Positions 26,027 through 35,369 of a DNA stretch of 64,000 nucleotides are shown piece after piece. Source of the DNA: Dyadobacter endophyticus (GTDB lineage Bacteria; Bacteroidota; Bacteroidia; Cytophagales; Spirosomataceae); NCBI RefSeq assembly GCF_014641595.1, contig NZ_BMIA01000001.1, forward strand, positions 1,364,001-1,428,000. The letters run 5' to 3'. The position numbers and the translations under genes were made by a program. A model generated the notes under the pieces. It searched no databases. It saw only the letters and a list, made by a program, of their open reading frames with translations, and was not told where the DNA came from. How positions within the stretch are numbered: the first letter of the stretch is position 1; the number at the start of each line of letters is the position of its first letter.

Positions 26027-28981
26027 ATGAAGAGAAACTTACAAAAATGCAAATTCGTAGCCAAGCCTGCGATGCTCCTTCTGCTCATTTTTGGGTTACC
26101 GTTTACAATGCAGGCCCAGAGTAAAAAGATTACCGGTAAAGTGTTTTCCGCGTCCACTTCGGAGGTCTTTCCCGGTGTTAACATTATTTTGAAAGGAAAT
26201 ACAAACAAAGGCACTATTACGGATAATCAGGGTATGTTCTCGATCGATGCTGTGCCGGGTGATGTCCTGGTGTTCAGCTTTATAGGCTTTAAGACCAAGG
26301 AAGTTAAGATAGGTTCTGAGGCAACGTTAAGTGTTCCGCTGGAAGATGGCGGCACAGAGTTAAATGAATTAATAGTGACCGGGTCCAGAAACACCGGGCG
26401 AACCATTCTGGAAACGCCCGTCCCTGTGGATGTCATTTCCATCAAGGATATCATGGCAGACCTTCCCCAGATCGATTTGGCCCAAATGCTGGCTTTCGTT
26501 GCACCAAGTTTTAACGCGGTCAGATCCCAGGGCGGTGACCTTGACTCCCATGTAGATCCTGTTCAGCTCCGCAACATGGCCCCCAACCAGATACTGGTCC
26601 TGGTGAATGGAAAACGAAGGCACACTTCTGCGCTGCTTATTACCGGAACGGCTGTCGGCAGCCCGTCCACGTCCGTTGATTTGATGACCATTCCGGCTTC
26701 CGCCATTGACCGGGTTGAAATTTTACGCGATGGCGCTGCTGCTCAATATGGTTCGGACGCAGTGGCCGGCGTAGTCAATATTATTCTCAAAAAAGGGACA
26801 GATAAGCTGACAGGCAGCTTTACCGGCGGAGGCTATGCCAATACCGGCGGTAAGGCAGGGGAACTGACAAAGGATGGTAAGCCAGACGGATTTAATTATC
26901 AGTTTGATGCCAATTACGGCTTCAAAATTGGTGATAAAGGTTACTTTAACCTGTCTGGGCAAATTACACAAAAACGCCCGACCCTAAGACCTTTTGTGAA
27001 TGACTGGGGATTTTTTGATAATACCTACCTGAATAACCTGCGGACCGATAAAAACGGAAATCCGGTCATCACCAATCCTGAGCTCGTTGCTGCACAGACC
27101 TCGGGCAACACGGCGGCAATTGCTTCGCTGACCACAGAACCGGGATTAATGGCTGCACGGGGCCTGACCAAAGCTGATTTTGCGGTTTATGCGGGTATGC
27201 CCGCCATTACCCTCGGCAGTACTTTTTACAATGCAGGTTATCAATTGAATCCAAACACTACGCTGTACAGTTTTGGAGGGGCGTCTTACAAATACCTTAA
27301 GGGATTCTCATGCTATTTCCGCCGTCCCGCACAAACTGACCGTTTCAATTACCTGCTATATCCCAATGGCTTCCGTCCACAGATGACTTCCAATACTTCG
27401 GATCTTTCCAATACAACCGGTATTAAGAGTAAGTTGGGGGAATTCAATGTTGATTTTAGCAACACATTTGGCCGGAACCGGATGCGCATAGGAATGGTCA
27501 ATACCATGAATGCTTCACTGGGTTCCAATTCACCGGTCAACATGTATTTGGGTACGCACCAGTTTACTCAAAATTCTACTAACCTTGATTTTTCGCGCTA
27601 TTTCAAAGATATGCTGCGCGGTCTTAACATTGCCTTTGGCGTTGAAATGCGTATAGAAAACTACAAAATCATGAAAGGTCAGGAAGAGGCTTATACCTAT
27701 GGAGATGCAGGTGTGCTTACCGTAGGTAAAGCTGGTTTGCTTGTCGGACCCGATGGTAAACCTTTGGAAGATGCCAGCAGCACCCCGATCGTAGACGCAA
27801 ATGGAAATCCGATCAGTGTTAGTGCGGGCCAGCAGGTTACTGTTAAATCCTTGTCTTCAAACTGCCAGTGTTTTGCCGGATTCGGGCCGAAAAACGAAAG
27901 GGATGAGTACCGCACCACCATGGCCGCTTACCTTGATGCCGAACTTGAAGTGACTAAAAACCTGCTGATCGCCGGAGCTTTTCGTGTGGAAAATTATTCA
28001 GATTTTGGTGGCGTTACGATTGGCAAATTGGCTGCGAGGTATTCCATTGCCAAAACGCTTTCATTGCGGGCTTCGATTGCTTCCGGATTTCGCGCGCCAT
28101 CCCTTCAAGAGTTGAATTATACCCATACTGCTACGGCATTTGTGCCGGACGCAAACGGTATTCCGCAACCGCTTGATGTGACAACCTACCCAACCAACAG
28201 CACTGCTGCCAGGGTTTTAGGAATTCAGGGCCTTAAGCAGGAAAAATCGAGAACCTATGGTTTCGGCCTTACCTATCAGCCGGCCCATGGATTTGAAGTA
28301 ACCTTAGACGCTTATCAGATTGATGTAGATAACCGTATTTTCAGGACCAGCTACTTCAATGCTTCCGAGGTAGGCAATAATTACGACGAGGTCATCGGTG
28401 GGGGAGAAGCCCAGTTTTTTGTGAATGGTGCAGACGTACGTTCCAAGGGAATTGAAGCAGTCGGAAACTATACCCTGACCCTGGCCCGTGGGAAAAGCTT
28501 CATTTTTAGCCTTGCAGCTATTTTTAGCAAAAACACCATCCTGAACAGAAAAGTACTTGATCTGAATGTTGCTAACCTTACCGAAGACCAGATCGTGTCC
28601 AAATACCTGGACCGGGCCACCATTGGTCAGTTCGAAACCGGAACACCAAGAAAAAAACTAATCGGCTCGGTTACCTATCGCGTCAATAAATTTCATGCTA
28701 TGGTGAGAGGAACATACTTTGGAACGGTTACCTCCCGGTCAACTACCTCCGATGCCGAAGGTAACTTTTATGATCAGAAGTTTTCTGCGCAATCTATTTT
28801 CGATGCCAGTGTTGGCTACGATCTGACCAAGAATCTGAAATTGTCCATCGGCGGCAGTAACGTTTTTAACAAATACCCTGATATTTTACGCCCTGAAAAT
28901 CAAGGTTTTTACCTCTACGACAACAATCAGCAAGGTTCCAACGGATCTTACTACTACGGCCGTGTTTCTTTCAACTTTTAA
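26027..28981 (+). CDS. TonB-dependent receptor with carboxypeptidase-like N-terminal domain
   Basis: A 984-residue outer-membrane receptor. Signal peptide through TMQAQ; a carboxypeptidase-regulatory-like domain at about 30-110 (ITGKVFSASTSEVFPGVNI, FIGFKTKEV); plug domain at about 120-250 (ELIVTGSRNTGRTILETPVP, IDRVEILRDGAAAQYGSDAV, AGVVNIILKK); then a 22-stranded-barrel-sized region ending in the aromatic C-terminal strand YYYGRVSFNF. It imports a substrate across the outer membrane using TonB energy; the substrate is not evident, and the plug is of the general (not SusC) type. The lipoprotein gene follows 13 bp downstream. Confidence 0.88.
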   Translation: MKRNLQKCKFVAKPAMLLLLIFGLPFTMQAQSKKITGKVFSASTSEVFPGVNIILKGNTNKGTITDNQGMFSIDAVPGDVLVFSFIGFKTKEVKIGSEATLSVPLEDGGTELNELIVTGSRNTGRTILETPVPVDVISIKDIMADLPQIDLAQMLAFVAPSFNAVRSQGGDLDSHVDPVQLRNMAPNQILVLVNGKRRHTSALLITGTAVGSPSTSVDLMTIPASAIDRVEILRDGAAAQYGSDAVAGVVNIILKKGTDKLTGSFTGGGYANTGGKAGELTKDGKPDGFNYQFDANYGFKIGDKGYFNLSGQITQKRPTLRPFVNDWGFFDNTYLNNLRTDKNGNPVITNPELVAAQTSGNTAAIASLTTEPGLMAARGLTKADFAVYAGMPAITLGSTFYNAGYQLNPNTTLYSFGGASYKYLKGFSCYFRRPAQTDRFNYLLYPNGFRPQMTSNTSDLSNTTGIKSKLGEFNVDFSNTFGRNRMRIGMVNTMNASLGSNSPVNMYLGTHQFTQNSTNLDFSRYFKDMLRGLNIAFGVEMRIENYKIMKGQEEAYTYGDAGVLTVGKAGLLVGPDGKPLEDASSTPIVDANGNPISVSAGQQVTVKSLSSNCQCFAGFGPKNERDEYRTTMAAYLDAELEVTKNLLIAGAFRVENYSDFGGVTIGKLAARYSIAKTLSLRASIASGFRAPSLQELNYTHTATAFVPDANGIPQPLDVTTYPTNSTAARVLGIQGLKQEKSRTYGFGLTYQPAHGFEVTLDAYQIDVDNRIFRTSYFNASEVGNNYDEVIGGGEAQFFVNGADVRSKGIEAVGNYTLTLARGKSFIFSLAAIFSKNTILNRKVLDLNVANLTEDQIVSKYLDRATIGQFETGTPRKKLIGSVTYRVNKFHAMVRGTYFGTVTSRSTTSDAEGNFYDQKFSAQSIFDASVGYDLTKNLKLSIGGSNVFNKYPDILRPENQGFYLYDNNQQGSNGSYYYGRVSFNF

Positions 28982-28994
28982 TGATCATCCAGAC

Positions 28995-29504
28995 ATGAAA
29001 ACATATATCAGCAAAGTTACCCCGATGTTATCGCTGGTCATCACGATGACTCTATTTGCGTTACTTAGTTCATGTGAACAACAGGACTACCCGCCCAATT
29101 TAAGTACAGCACCGGGTGGCGGCACGGTGTCGACGTATAAGGCCTATACGTTAGCTGCCGCGAATACGGAGAATATTTATGGGCGCGTCGTCTTTTACAA
29201 GTACAACAAAACGATCACCTTAGTACAGATGGGTCTTTATAACGGAGTAAAAGGTAGCTCTTATACAGCCGCCATTTTTCCCGGAAAGGTGACGGCGGCG
29301 CCCGGCACGGCCCTTAAGGTGCTCGACACAGTCGCCGGTGCTACGGGGGCGTTCGCGACCAGTAAGTATTTTAGCATTAATGAGGAGGGATTTTTCGACA
29401 AACTTGACGCCTACAATGCTAACGTAACGGTTAAATTAGGTACGGTGGTCGTTGCCGCAGGTAATATAGGCGCTAACGCAGCACCGGTAGCGGAGTCCGA
29501 ATAA
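28995..29504 (+). CDS. lipoprotein of unknown function, partner of the TonB receptor
   Basis: A 169-residue protein. The ATG at 28995 starts a lipoprotein signal peptide with lipobox LLSSC near residue 26; a frame upstream overlaps the receptor and is not used. The mature part is beta-rich (TENIYGRVVFYKYNKTITLV, GSSYTAAIFPGKVTAAPGTA, VTVKLGTVVVAAGNIGANA), faintly like CHRD or superoxide-dismutase-like folds, but no family is certain. Spacing of 13 bp to the receptor implies one operon and perhaps a substrate-binding or capping role at the cell surface. Confidence 0.7.
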   Translation: MKTYISKVTPMLSLVITMTLFALLSSCEQQDYPPNLSTAPGGGTVSTYKAYTLAAANTENIYGRVVFYKYNKTITLVQMGLYNGVKGSSYTAAIFPGKVTAAPGTALKVLDTVAGATGAFATSKYFSINEEGFFDKLDAYNANVTVKLGTVVVAAGNIGANAAPVAESE

Positions 29505-29526
29505 AAATAAGTTTAGGTAAACAAAG

Positions 29527-29575
29527 TCCGGGAAGATGTTTAAACAGCTTCCCGGATACTACAATTAGTTTTTTT
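29527..29575 (+). terminator. intrinsic terminator-like hairpin after the lipoprotein gene
   Basis: TCCGGGAAG (29527-29535) pairs with CTTCCCGGA (29548-29556), a 9-bp perfect stem with a 12-base loop 22 bp after the stop. A T-run follows at 29569-29575, a little far from the stem. Confidence 0.5.
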
Positions 29576-29721
29576 GTCGGGCGTGCGTTTTCCGGCGTGA
29601 TTGTTACAAATCAATGGTTATTTGCCAAACTCGAACCGAGGGCTAATGCCACAGCAGGCTACCTTGCTGAGGCATTAGTTAAGTAATGTAGATCTTTCCT
29701 TTTGGAAATCCGGGCGATGAA

Positions 29722-29758
29722 ACAAAAAAATCCCCGCACTGCAAAGCAGGCAGGGATT
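29722..29758 (-). terminator. Rho-independent terminator of the SusC/SusD operon
   Basis: Read on the minus strand, AATCCC...CTGC pairs with GCAG...GGGATT around a TTT loop and is followed by a run of seven T (complement of 29724-29730). It begins about 21 bp past the SusD stop, ideal for the minus-strand operon. Confidence 0.75.
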
Positions 29759-29779
29759 GGGTCAAGGGATGGGATAGTG

Positions 29780-31774
29780 TTAATAACCTGTCGGTGGGGA
29801 ACCTGCTGAAAGAGGCCAGCCCGGATTCTGGTAAATCGGCGAGGTAGTGGCATCCGCTGCTGTACCAGTCACGATGAAGTGTTGGGCGGCAATCGGGCTG
29901 AGGTAATGCGCCATGGCCCAACGGGTACCTTTGTACGAGTCGGCATTGCTTCTGATCTCGTGCGGACGAAGGTAGTTGCTCAAATCCGGGTCCGAAACAA
30001 CGGCACTGTTGTTGGTAGCCCCGTAAGTAAGCTGCGCAGCCTTGAACCATTCTTTCATGGGTCCCCAGAGTTTGAAACCTTCCACATGGTAAGGTGTGTT
30101 AATCATCTGATCCATGGCACGCCATCTTTTCAGGTCCATGAAACGCAATCCTTCCGCCATCAGCTCGTTGCGGCGCTCGCGACGAATGTTGTACAGCGTT
30201 GCCGAAACGAGCCGGTTGCCCGAGTAAGCGCCCCAGTCATTGGTTTCTTTGGTCATCTGGGTTGCGGCGATCGTTTTGTCGATATCCGTACTCACTTTGG
30301 CACGTGCCCTGATTTGCTGCCAGTAGGTAGTTGCATCGCCGTCCAAAGCGCCTGTTTTCTCATAACATGCTTCCATGTAGTTCAGGTAGGCTTCTACTGC
30401 CCGGAAAGTGATCGATCCGGTGTACCCTGCCCCGTTTCCGCAATGCGCGGCGTCGTATGTGAGTCCCTTGCGGATCGTGTAGCCGGTGGAATATTTTTTC
30501 TCGTAGCTCGATTCCCAGATTTGCGGCGTCGGCTCGATTTCCGTGGCATGCGTACCCTGGGCGAGGTTCAGCAGCACGTTCTTCTGTCCGGGCTCTTTCA
30601 GAAACAGGTTCAGGCGGCCATCGCGTCCTTCGCGAACGGTGCTGATGAAGTCGTCCCCCTTGTAGCCACTGCCGGCTGCGTAGATAGGGAGGCCGTTGGC
30701 CATCAAAAAGCTCTCCACCATGCTCCGGGTCAGTCCATTGGCATAGTTACCTGCTTGCGCATTCACAGGCACATTGTGCGTAACGAGCGTGCGGTTATAC
30801 TGGCGCCAAAGCAGTACTTCGCTGTATTGCGACATATTTTCGGCGCTGAACATGTTAAAATAGGGGTTCTCGTTGTTAGCCGAGAGAATAATGCCGGTGT
30901 TATTTACCAATGGCACTTTAGAAGCCACCTCTTTGGCTGCGGCCATAGCCTGGGTCAGGAAGTAGTCAATCTCGCCGTCTATGCTTCCGGATGGGAACTG
31001 GTAGCTGGCATTGTATTCCTTCGCAGCTCCGGGCCAGTCGGTTCCTTTGGGTACAAATGCGGTTCCTTTGAAATATTTGAGCCAGGTACCTTCAAAAAGC
31101 GCTACGCGCGATTTGAGCAGGTAAGCCACATTGCGCGAAAGCCGGTTGGTTCCTCCGACGGGCGCAGAAGGTTGCATCATGAGCGCGGCCGAATCAAGGT
31201 CGGAGATGATGAATCGGGCCACCTCGTTACGTGGGTTGCGGACGCTGGCGGCTGTGAGGGTTTCCTGGTTGTCGGGCAGCGTGGTGCGGAGGATCGGGAA
31301 GTCGCCCAGTGCCTGCAATTTTTTGAAATATTCAAAAGCACGCAGGAAATACACCTCCCCGATATAGTGACGGATGTTGGCTTCATTACCCGTGATTTCC
31401 GCATTTTTCAAACGTGGTACAGCCGTTTGGAGGAAGTAATTGACCTGGAAAATATTTGCGAAGTTCCAGTCGCCGGCGGTGGAAGGCACACGCCACAATC
31501 CCGGCATATACTTGTTGTCCAGCGCCGGAATAGCCATATCGTCGGTGTTACCGTCGTAGCCGAACGTGCCGAACGACCAGTTGGCGTGGGATGGGAGAAT
31601 GTCCGGGTAACGTCCTACGGCATAAGCCGCAAGCTGGGACTCTTCGCGCAGGTAATCGTCAGGGGTAATGTTGGACAGCGGTGACTGGTCCAGGTAATCG
31701 TTGCAGGACGCAGCCATCAGTCCACAGACGATCGCCAATGCCGTGCTTAGTTTTTTATACATTGTTCTGTTCAT
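29780..31774 (-). CDS. SusD/RagB-family outer-membrane lipoprotein
   Basis: A 664-residue protein. Lipoprotein signal with lipobox near residue 24 (GLMAASCNDYLDQSPLS, the classic SusD start), then the SusD tetratricopeptide-like pattern (YIGEVYFLRAFEYFKKLQALGDFPIL), and the C-terminal region IRRERRNELMAEGLRFMDLKRW found in nearly all SusD proteins. It is a surface glycan- or peptide-binding lid for the SusC transporter upstream, 10 bp away. The ligand cannot be inferred, since no degradative enzyme is adjacent. Confidence 0.92.
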   Translation of the reverse strand: MNRTMYKKLSTALAIVCGLMAASCNDYLDQSPLSNITPDDYLREESQLAAYAVGRYPDILPSHANWSFGTFGYDGNTDDMAIPALDNKYMPGLWRVPSTAGDWNFANIFQVNYFLQTAVPRLKNAEITGNEANIRHYIGEVYFLRAFEYFKKLQALGDFPILRTTLPDNQETLTAASVRNPRNEVARFIISDLDSAALMMQPSAPVGGTNRLSRNVAYLLKSRVALFEGTWLKYFKGTAFVPKGTDWPGAAKEYNASYQFPSGSIDGEIDYFLTQAMAAAKEVASKVPLVNNTGIILSANNENPYFNMFSAENMSQYSEVLLWRQYNRTLVTHNVPVNAQAGNYANGLTRSMVESFLMANGLPIYAAGSGYKGDDFISTVREGRDGRLNLFLKEPGQKNVLLNLAQGTHATEIEPTPQIWESSYEKKYSTGYTIRKGLTYDAAHCGNGAGYTGSITFRAVEAYLNYMEACYEKTGALDGDATTYWQQIRARAKVSTDIDKTIAATQMTKETNDWGAYSGNRLVSATLYNIRRERRNELMAEGLRFMDLKRWRAMDQMINTPYHVEGFKLWGPMKEWFKAAQLTYGATNNSAVVSDPDLSNYLRPHEIRSNADSYKGTRWAMAHYLSPIAAQHFIVTGTAADATTSPIYQNPGWPLSAGSPPTGY

Positions 31775-31784
31775 TGTGACTGAT

Positions 31785-34700
31785 TTAGAAGGTTAAACTA
31801 AGACCCGCGGCGTATACTTTCGACAATGGATAAACACTTCCGCCTGAGCCTCCGTCGATGGTTTCCGGGTCAAACATTTTGGCTGTTTTCGTTCCTGTGA
31901 GTACGTTTTCGCCCGAGATGTAGAAACGGAGCTTCTGGATCGCCAGCTTTTTGGTGAGCGCCGACGGCAGGGTATAACCGAGCTGAATGTTTTTCAGACG
32001 GATGTATGAAGCGTCCTGCAAATAGCCGGTTTGGGTCTGCTGGTTTTTGCCGCTGCCGAAAATGGGGCGTGGATAATAAGAGTCCACATTGGCACCCAGC
32101 GGGTGGTTAGGATCGGCACGGTAGTAGTCTTCGTGCTCCACCAGGCCCGTCGAGAACCAGATGTTGCTGGTTGCGCCCCAGAAGAAGTAGCTTCCCTGCC
32201 AAAAATCGCGTTTCATCACACCTTGTACGAAGCCCCGGAAATCGAAGCCTTTCCAGTCAAGGTTGATGTCCACGCCGAATGTGTAGCGGGGCGTACTGTT
32301 ACCGATCAGACGCTTGTCGCCGGGGTTAGCCAGGGTGTTGGCACCTTCATTGATCACGCCGTCGCCATTCAGGTCGGCATACATGATATCTCCCGCCGCC
32401 CATTGCGAGCCGAATGCACTTTGACCGCCGTTAGGCAGGCTGGCCAGGTGTCGGTCCATTTCTTCCTGGGACCGTGCAATGCCGACGGTCTGGTATCCCC
32501 AGATATCGTTCATTTTTTGTCCTTCGCGGTACCTGGCCAGGTCGTTGGTAGGGTTGGGGTATCTCGTAATGGTGGTTTGGTAATCCGAAAGCAGGAAACG
32601 CACATTGTAGCCCAGGTCATTTTTCAGGCGGTCATTCCAGGCGATCTCAAATTCCCAGCCGTTGGTTTTCAAGTCGGTATTGTTGGTATTGGGAACAGCG
32701 GTTCCGAGAATGTCTGGCAATGTAGGTGCAGGGCCGACCATATTGACTGTTTTTCGCGAAAACCAGTCGAATGATCCGGTCAGGCGGTTGCCCAGCAGGC
32801 CAAAATCAAGCCCCAGGTCGTAGCTTTTGATCGTTTCCCAGGTCAGTGTCGAGCTGATCAGGCCGGGAGCGCCTGCCGTATTCGGGCGTGCACCGCCGAT
32901 CAACCAGGCGCCATTGGCGGTACCGATGGGCTGCGTCACGTAGGTAGGATAGAAGTCTGTCGATCCATCCGCGGCTTTCTGGTTGCCCAGCTGGCCATAT
33001 GATCCCCTGAATTTCAGGTTGTTGACAATCGAAATGTTGTCGGCAAAGAAGCTTTCGCGCGCCACATTCCATCCCACGGATACGGAGGGGAACAGCGTCC
33101 AGCGTTGCGCAGCACGGTATCGCGACGAGCCGTCGTAGCGCAGGTTTCCTTCGATGAGGTATTTGCCGTCGTAATCATAGTTAAGGCGTCCGAAAAAGCC
33201 GGCTGTTGCCCAGCGGTGGTAAGCGCCGCTCACGGCAGGGGCTACCACGAGTCCATTCGCATCGGTTCCGTTGGTCGTGTTGATCGTCGGTAGTTCAGGC
33301 ACCATAATGCCGTTGCGGGTGGCGCTCAGGTTGCGGAACTTGGTGAGCTCGGTCTGGAAGCCGCCCATTACCTTGAAGAAATGCTTTTGGCCCAATGTCA
33401 GATTGTACTCCGAATACAGGTTGGCATTGAAATAGTTTTCCTTGTTGGCATACTCATACACCTCCGAATTGCGGCTGTACAACATCGGGTTACCGGCCAC
33501 ATCGTAGTTGTAAGTACGCTGCACATCCCAGTGACGGAAGTCGTTGCGGGTGCGGTAATTGATCTCTCCGAAAGTTTTCCATCCTTTCACCGGTTCGAGC
33601 ACCAGTTGGAGTTGCTGATAAAGAAAATCGGTCTGGTTGCGGTCTTTACCGCCTTTGTCCATTCCCAACGCCGGCGAAGGCGAGCTGAACAGGTTGCCAT
33701 TCGGGTCGTAAAGCGGCAATGTCGGCCAACCCTGACGTCCCAGGTTGTCATAGAAACCGTTGGTTAGCTGGGAAGGACGGTTATAATCTTCGCGGATAAA
33801 ACGCGTCGAGTAATTTACCGACAGCTCATCGGTTAGTTTGGTGTTGATTTTCGCGGTGGCGCCGTAACGGGTAAAATCATCCTGGTTGAAGCGCATGAGT
33901 CCTTGCTGTCCCATGTAGTTACCCGAGAGATAAACCTGCGTTTTGTCATTTCCGCCGCTCAGGCTGAAATTGTGCTCTTGCGAGAGCGTGCGTTTGCGGA
34001 ACATGGCCTCGTACCAGTCCACATTGGCATTACCGGAAGCATAGCCATCCGCCCAAACTGACGGGTTGGTAGGGCTTGGAATGGTGGTAGTGCTAATGCT
34101 AATGATGCCATTCTGATAGTCTTTGATGCGCTGCAAATGCTCGGCATTGAAGTGGGGCGCGCTGCCGCCGTTCTGGCCCGCGTCGTTGAAGTACAATGCG
34201 AAAGTGTAGGAATCCATCATTTTCGGCATCAGCACGGGCGTCGTCGATCGCAGGCTATTGTTGTAGTTGATCGACAGTTTGCCGGACTTTCCTCTTTTGG
34301 TCGTCACCAAAATCACCCCGAATGCAGCCCGAGAGCCGTACACGGCAGCAGCGGCGGCATCCTTCAATACCGAAATGCTTTCGATATCCTGGGGGTTAAT
34401 GGCATTGAGCGAGCCTTCCATCCCGTCCACCATTATCAGCGGGCTCGACGATGAGTTTCCGATGGTTCCGGTGCCACGGATGTTGATGCTCGGGTTGCTT
34501 TCCAGCGAGCCGTTGTTTTGCGAGATGTTCAAGCCCGTTACAAGGCCTTGCAATGCCTGCGTCGCATTGCGGACGGGGCGGTTTTCGATCGCCTTCGCAT
34601 CCAGGGTGGCTACGGCGCCGGTCAGGTTGACCTTTTTCTGGGTACCAAAACCTACCACTACTACTTCTTCCAGATTGCTGCTCTGGCTGTTCAGCGTGAC

Positions 34701-35015
34701 GTCGAGGCTAAGCGTGCCCTTTGAAGCCGCCTGGCGCTCCGCCAGATTGATCTCGGCAGGTTCATAACCGATAAAAGTAAAAACCAGGATAGCGTCGGGG
34801 GCTACATTTAGCTTGTAGTCGCCGTTGGCGTCGGAAATGGTCCCGGTGGAGGTAGCCTTCGCCAAAATGCTGACACCGGGCAGTGGGCCCTGGGCGTCGC
34901 GGACTTTGCCGGAAACCGAGACGGTCTGCGCGTAAGCGGCAGCGGCGGTTAAGAGGAAAATGAAAAGGGCGCAGGACAAAAACCTGCGCAGATCAAGTAG
35001 CTTTTTTTTCATCAT
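31785..35015 (-). CDS. SusC/RagA-family TonB-linked outer-membrane transporter
   Basis: A 1076-residue protein: signal peptide ending AAAAYAQ, carboxypeptidase-like domain (VSVSGKVRDAQGPLPGVSIL, ...LVFTFIGYEPAE), the SusC-specific motif region EEVVVVGFGTQKKVNLTGAV near residue 115, plug with RGTGTIGNSSSSPLIMVDGM, and IESISVLKDAAAAAVYGSRA, and a beta-barrel ending PLSKVYAAGLSLTF. It forms the SusCD import complex with the next gene and is transcribed toward it. The divergent hybrid two-component system 354 bp upstream is its probable regulator. Confidence 0.93.
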   Translation of the reverse strand: MMKKKLLDLRRFLSCALFIFLLTAAAAYAQTVSVSGKVRDAQGPLPGVSILAKATSTGTISDANGDYKLNVAPDAILVFTFIGYEPAEINLAERQAASKGTLSLDVTLNSQSSNLEEVVVVGFGTQKKVNLTGAVATLDAKAIENRPVRNATQALQGLVTGLNISQNNGSLESNPSINIRGTGTIGNSSSSPLIMVDGMEGSLNAINPQDIESISVLKDAAAAAVYGSRAAFGVILVTTKRGKSGKLSINYNNSLRSTTPVLMPKMMDSYTFALYFNDAGQNGGSAPHFNAEHLQRIKDYQNGIISISTTTIPSPTNPSVWADGYASGNANVDWYEAMFRKRTLSQEHNFSLSGGNDKTQVYLSGNYMGQQGLMRFNQDDFTRYGATAKINTKLTDELSVNYSTRFIREDYNRPSQLTNGFYDNLGRQGWPTLPLYDPNGNLFSSPSPALGMDKGGKDRNQTDFLYQQLQLVLEPVKGWKTFGEINYRTRNDFRHWDVQRTYNYDVAGNPMLYSRNSEVYEYANKENYFNANLYSEYNLTLGQKHFFKVMGGFQTELTKFRNLSATRNGIMVPELPTINTTNGTDANGLVVAPAVSGAYHRWATAGFFGRLNYDYDGKYLIEGNLRYDGSSRYRAAQRWTLFPSVSVGWNVARESFFADNISIVNNLKFRGSYGQLGNQKAADGSTDFYPTYVTQPIGTANGAWLIGGARPNTAGAPGLISSTLTWETIKSYDLGLDFGLLGNRLTGSFDWFSRKTVNMVGPAPTLPDILGTAVPNTNNTDLKTNGWEFEIAWNDRLKNDLGYNVRFLLSDYQTTITRYPNPTNDLARYREGQKMNDIWGYQTVGIARSQEEMDRHLASLPNGGQSAFGSQWAAGDIMYADLNGDGVINEGANTLANPGDKRLIGNSTPRYTFGVDINLDWKGFDFRGFVQGVMKRDFWQGSYFFWGATSNIWFSTGLVEHEDYYRADPNHPLGANVDSYYPRPIFGSGKNQQTQTGYLQDASYIRLKNIQLGYTLPSALTKKLAIQKLRFYISGENVLTGTKTAKMFDPETIDGGSGGSVYPLSKVYAAGLSLTF

Positions 35016-35369
35016 GGAGATGGGATTAATGTGAGGCGTTTTGAGGCTGGGTGTGAGGATAGGGCTTGTTTCTTGTCATATTTACACTTTTTAAATTGGT
35101 GGCAAGGTTCCATCTTTTTCGATTGCTGTTAACTTTGTGTTACGGAGCAATTCTTGCTTTTAGACAATTTGTGCCCCTACGCCAGGAAGTCACAACTAAT
35201 CATAAGAATAATTCAAATTTAGGTTCTGTGTGGCGTAGCGAGAGGGTGTTTTTCGTCAATTACAGGGTGTTTTTCAGAATGCGTGTAAATATTCTGTTAG
35301 CAAAGTACAATTAGTAATGTCTTAGGCCTAACACGGTTTTCAGACGGATACCCTGGTATATTTCTTGGA
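35016..35369. promoter_or_regulatory. divergent control region between SusC and the hybrid two-component gene
   Basis: A 354-bp A+T-rich gap with no gene of its own. It must hold both promoters. I could not find a clear long palindrome or a perfect TAnnTTTG element; the region is annotated by position only. Confidence 0.45.

Noticed and set aside
29879..31684. 601-codon open frame on the plus strand
   Set aside because: It is entirely antisense to the SusD gene, with its composition set by SusD codon usage; SusD is clear and the plus frame has no family signal.
32031..32774. 247-codon plus-strand frame
   Set aside because: Antisense to the SusC barrel; no independent signal.
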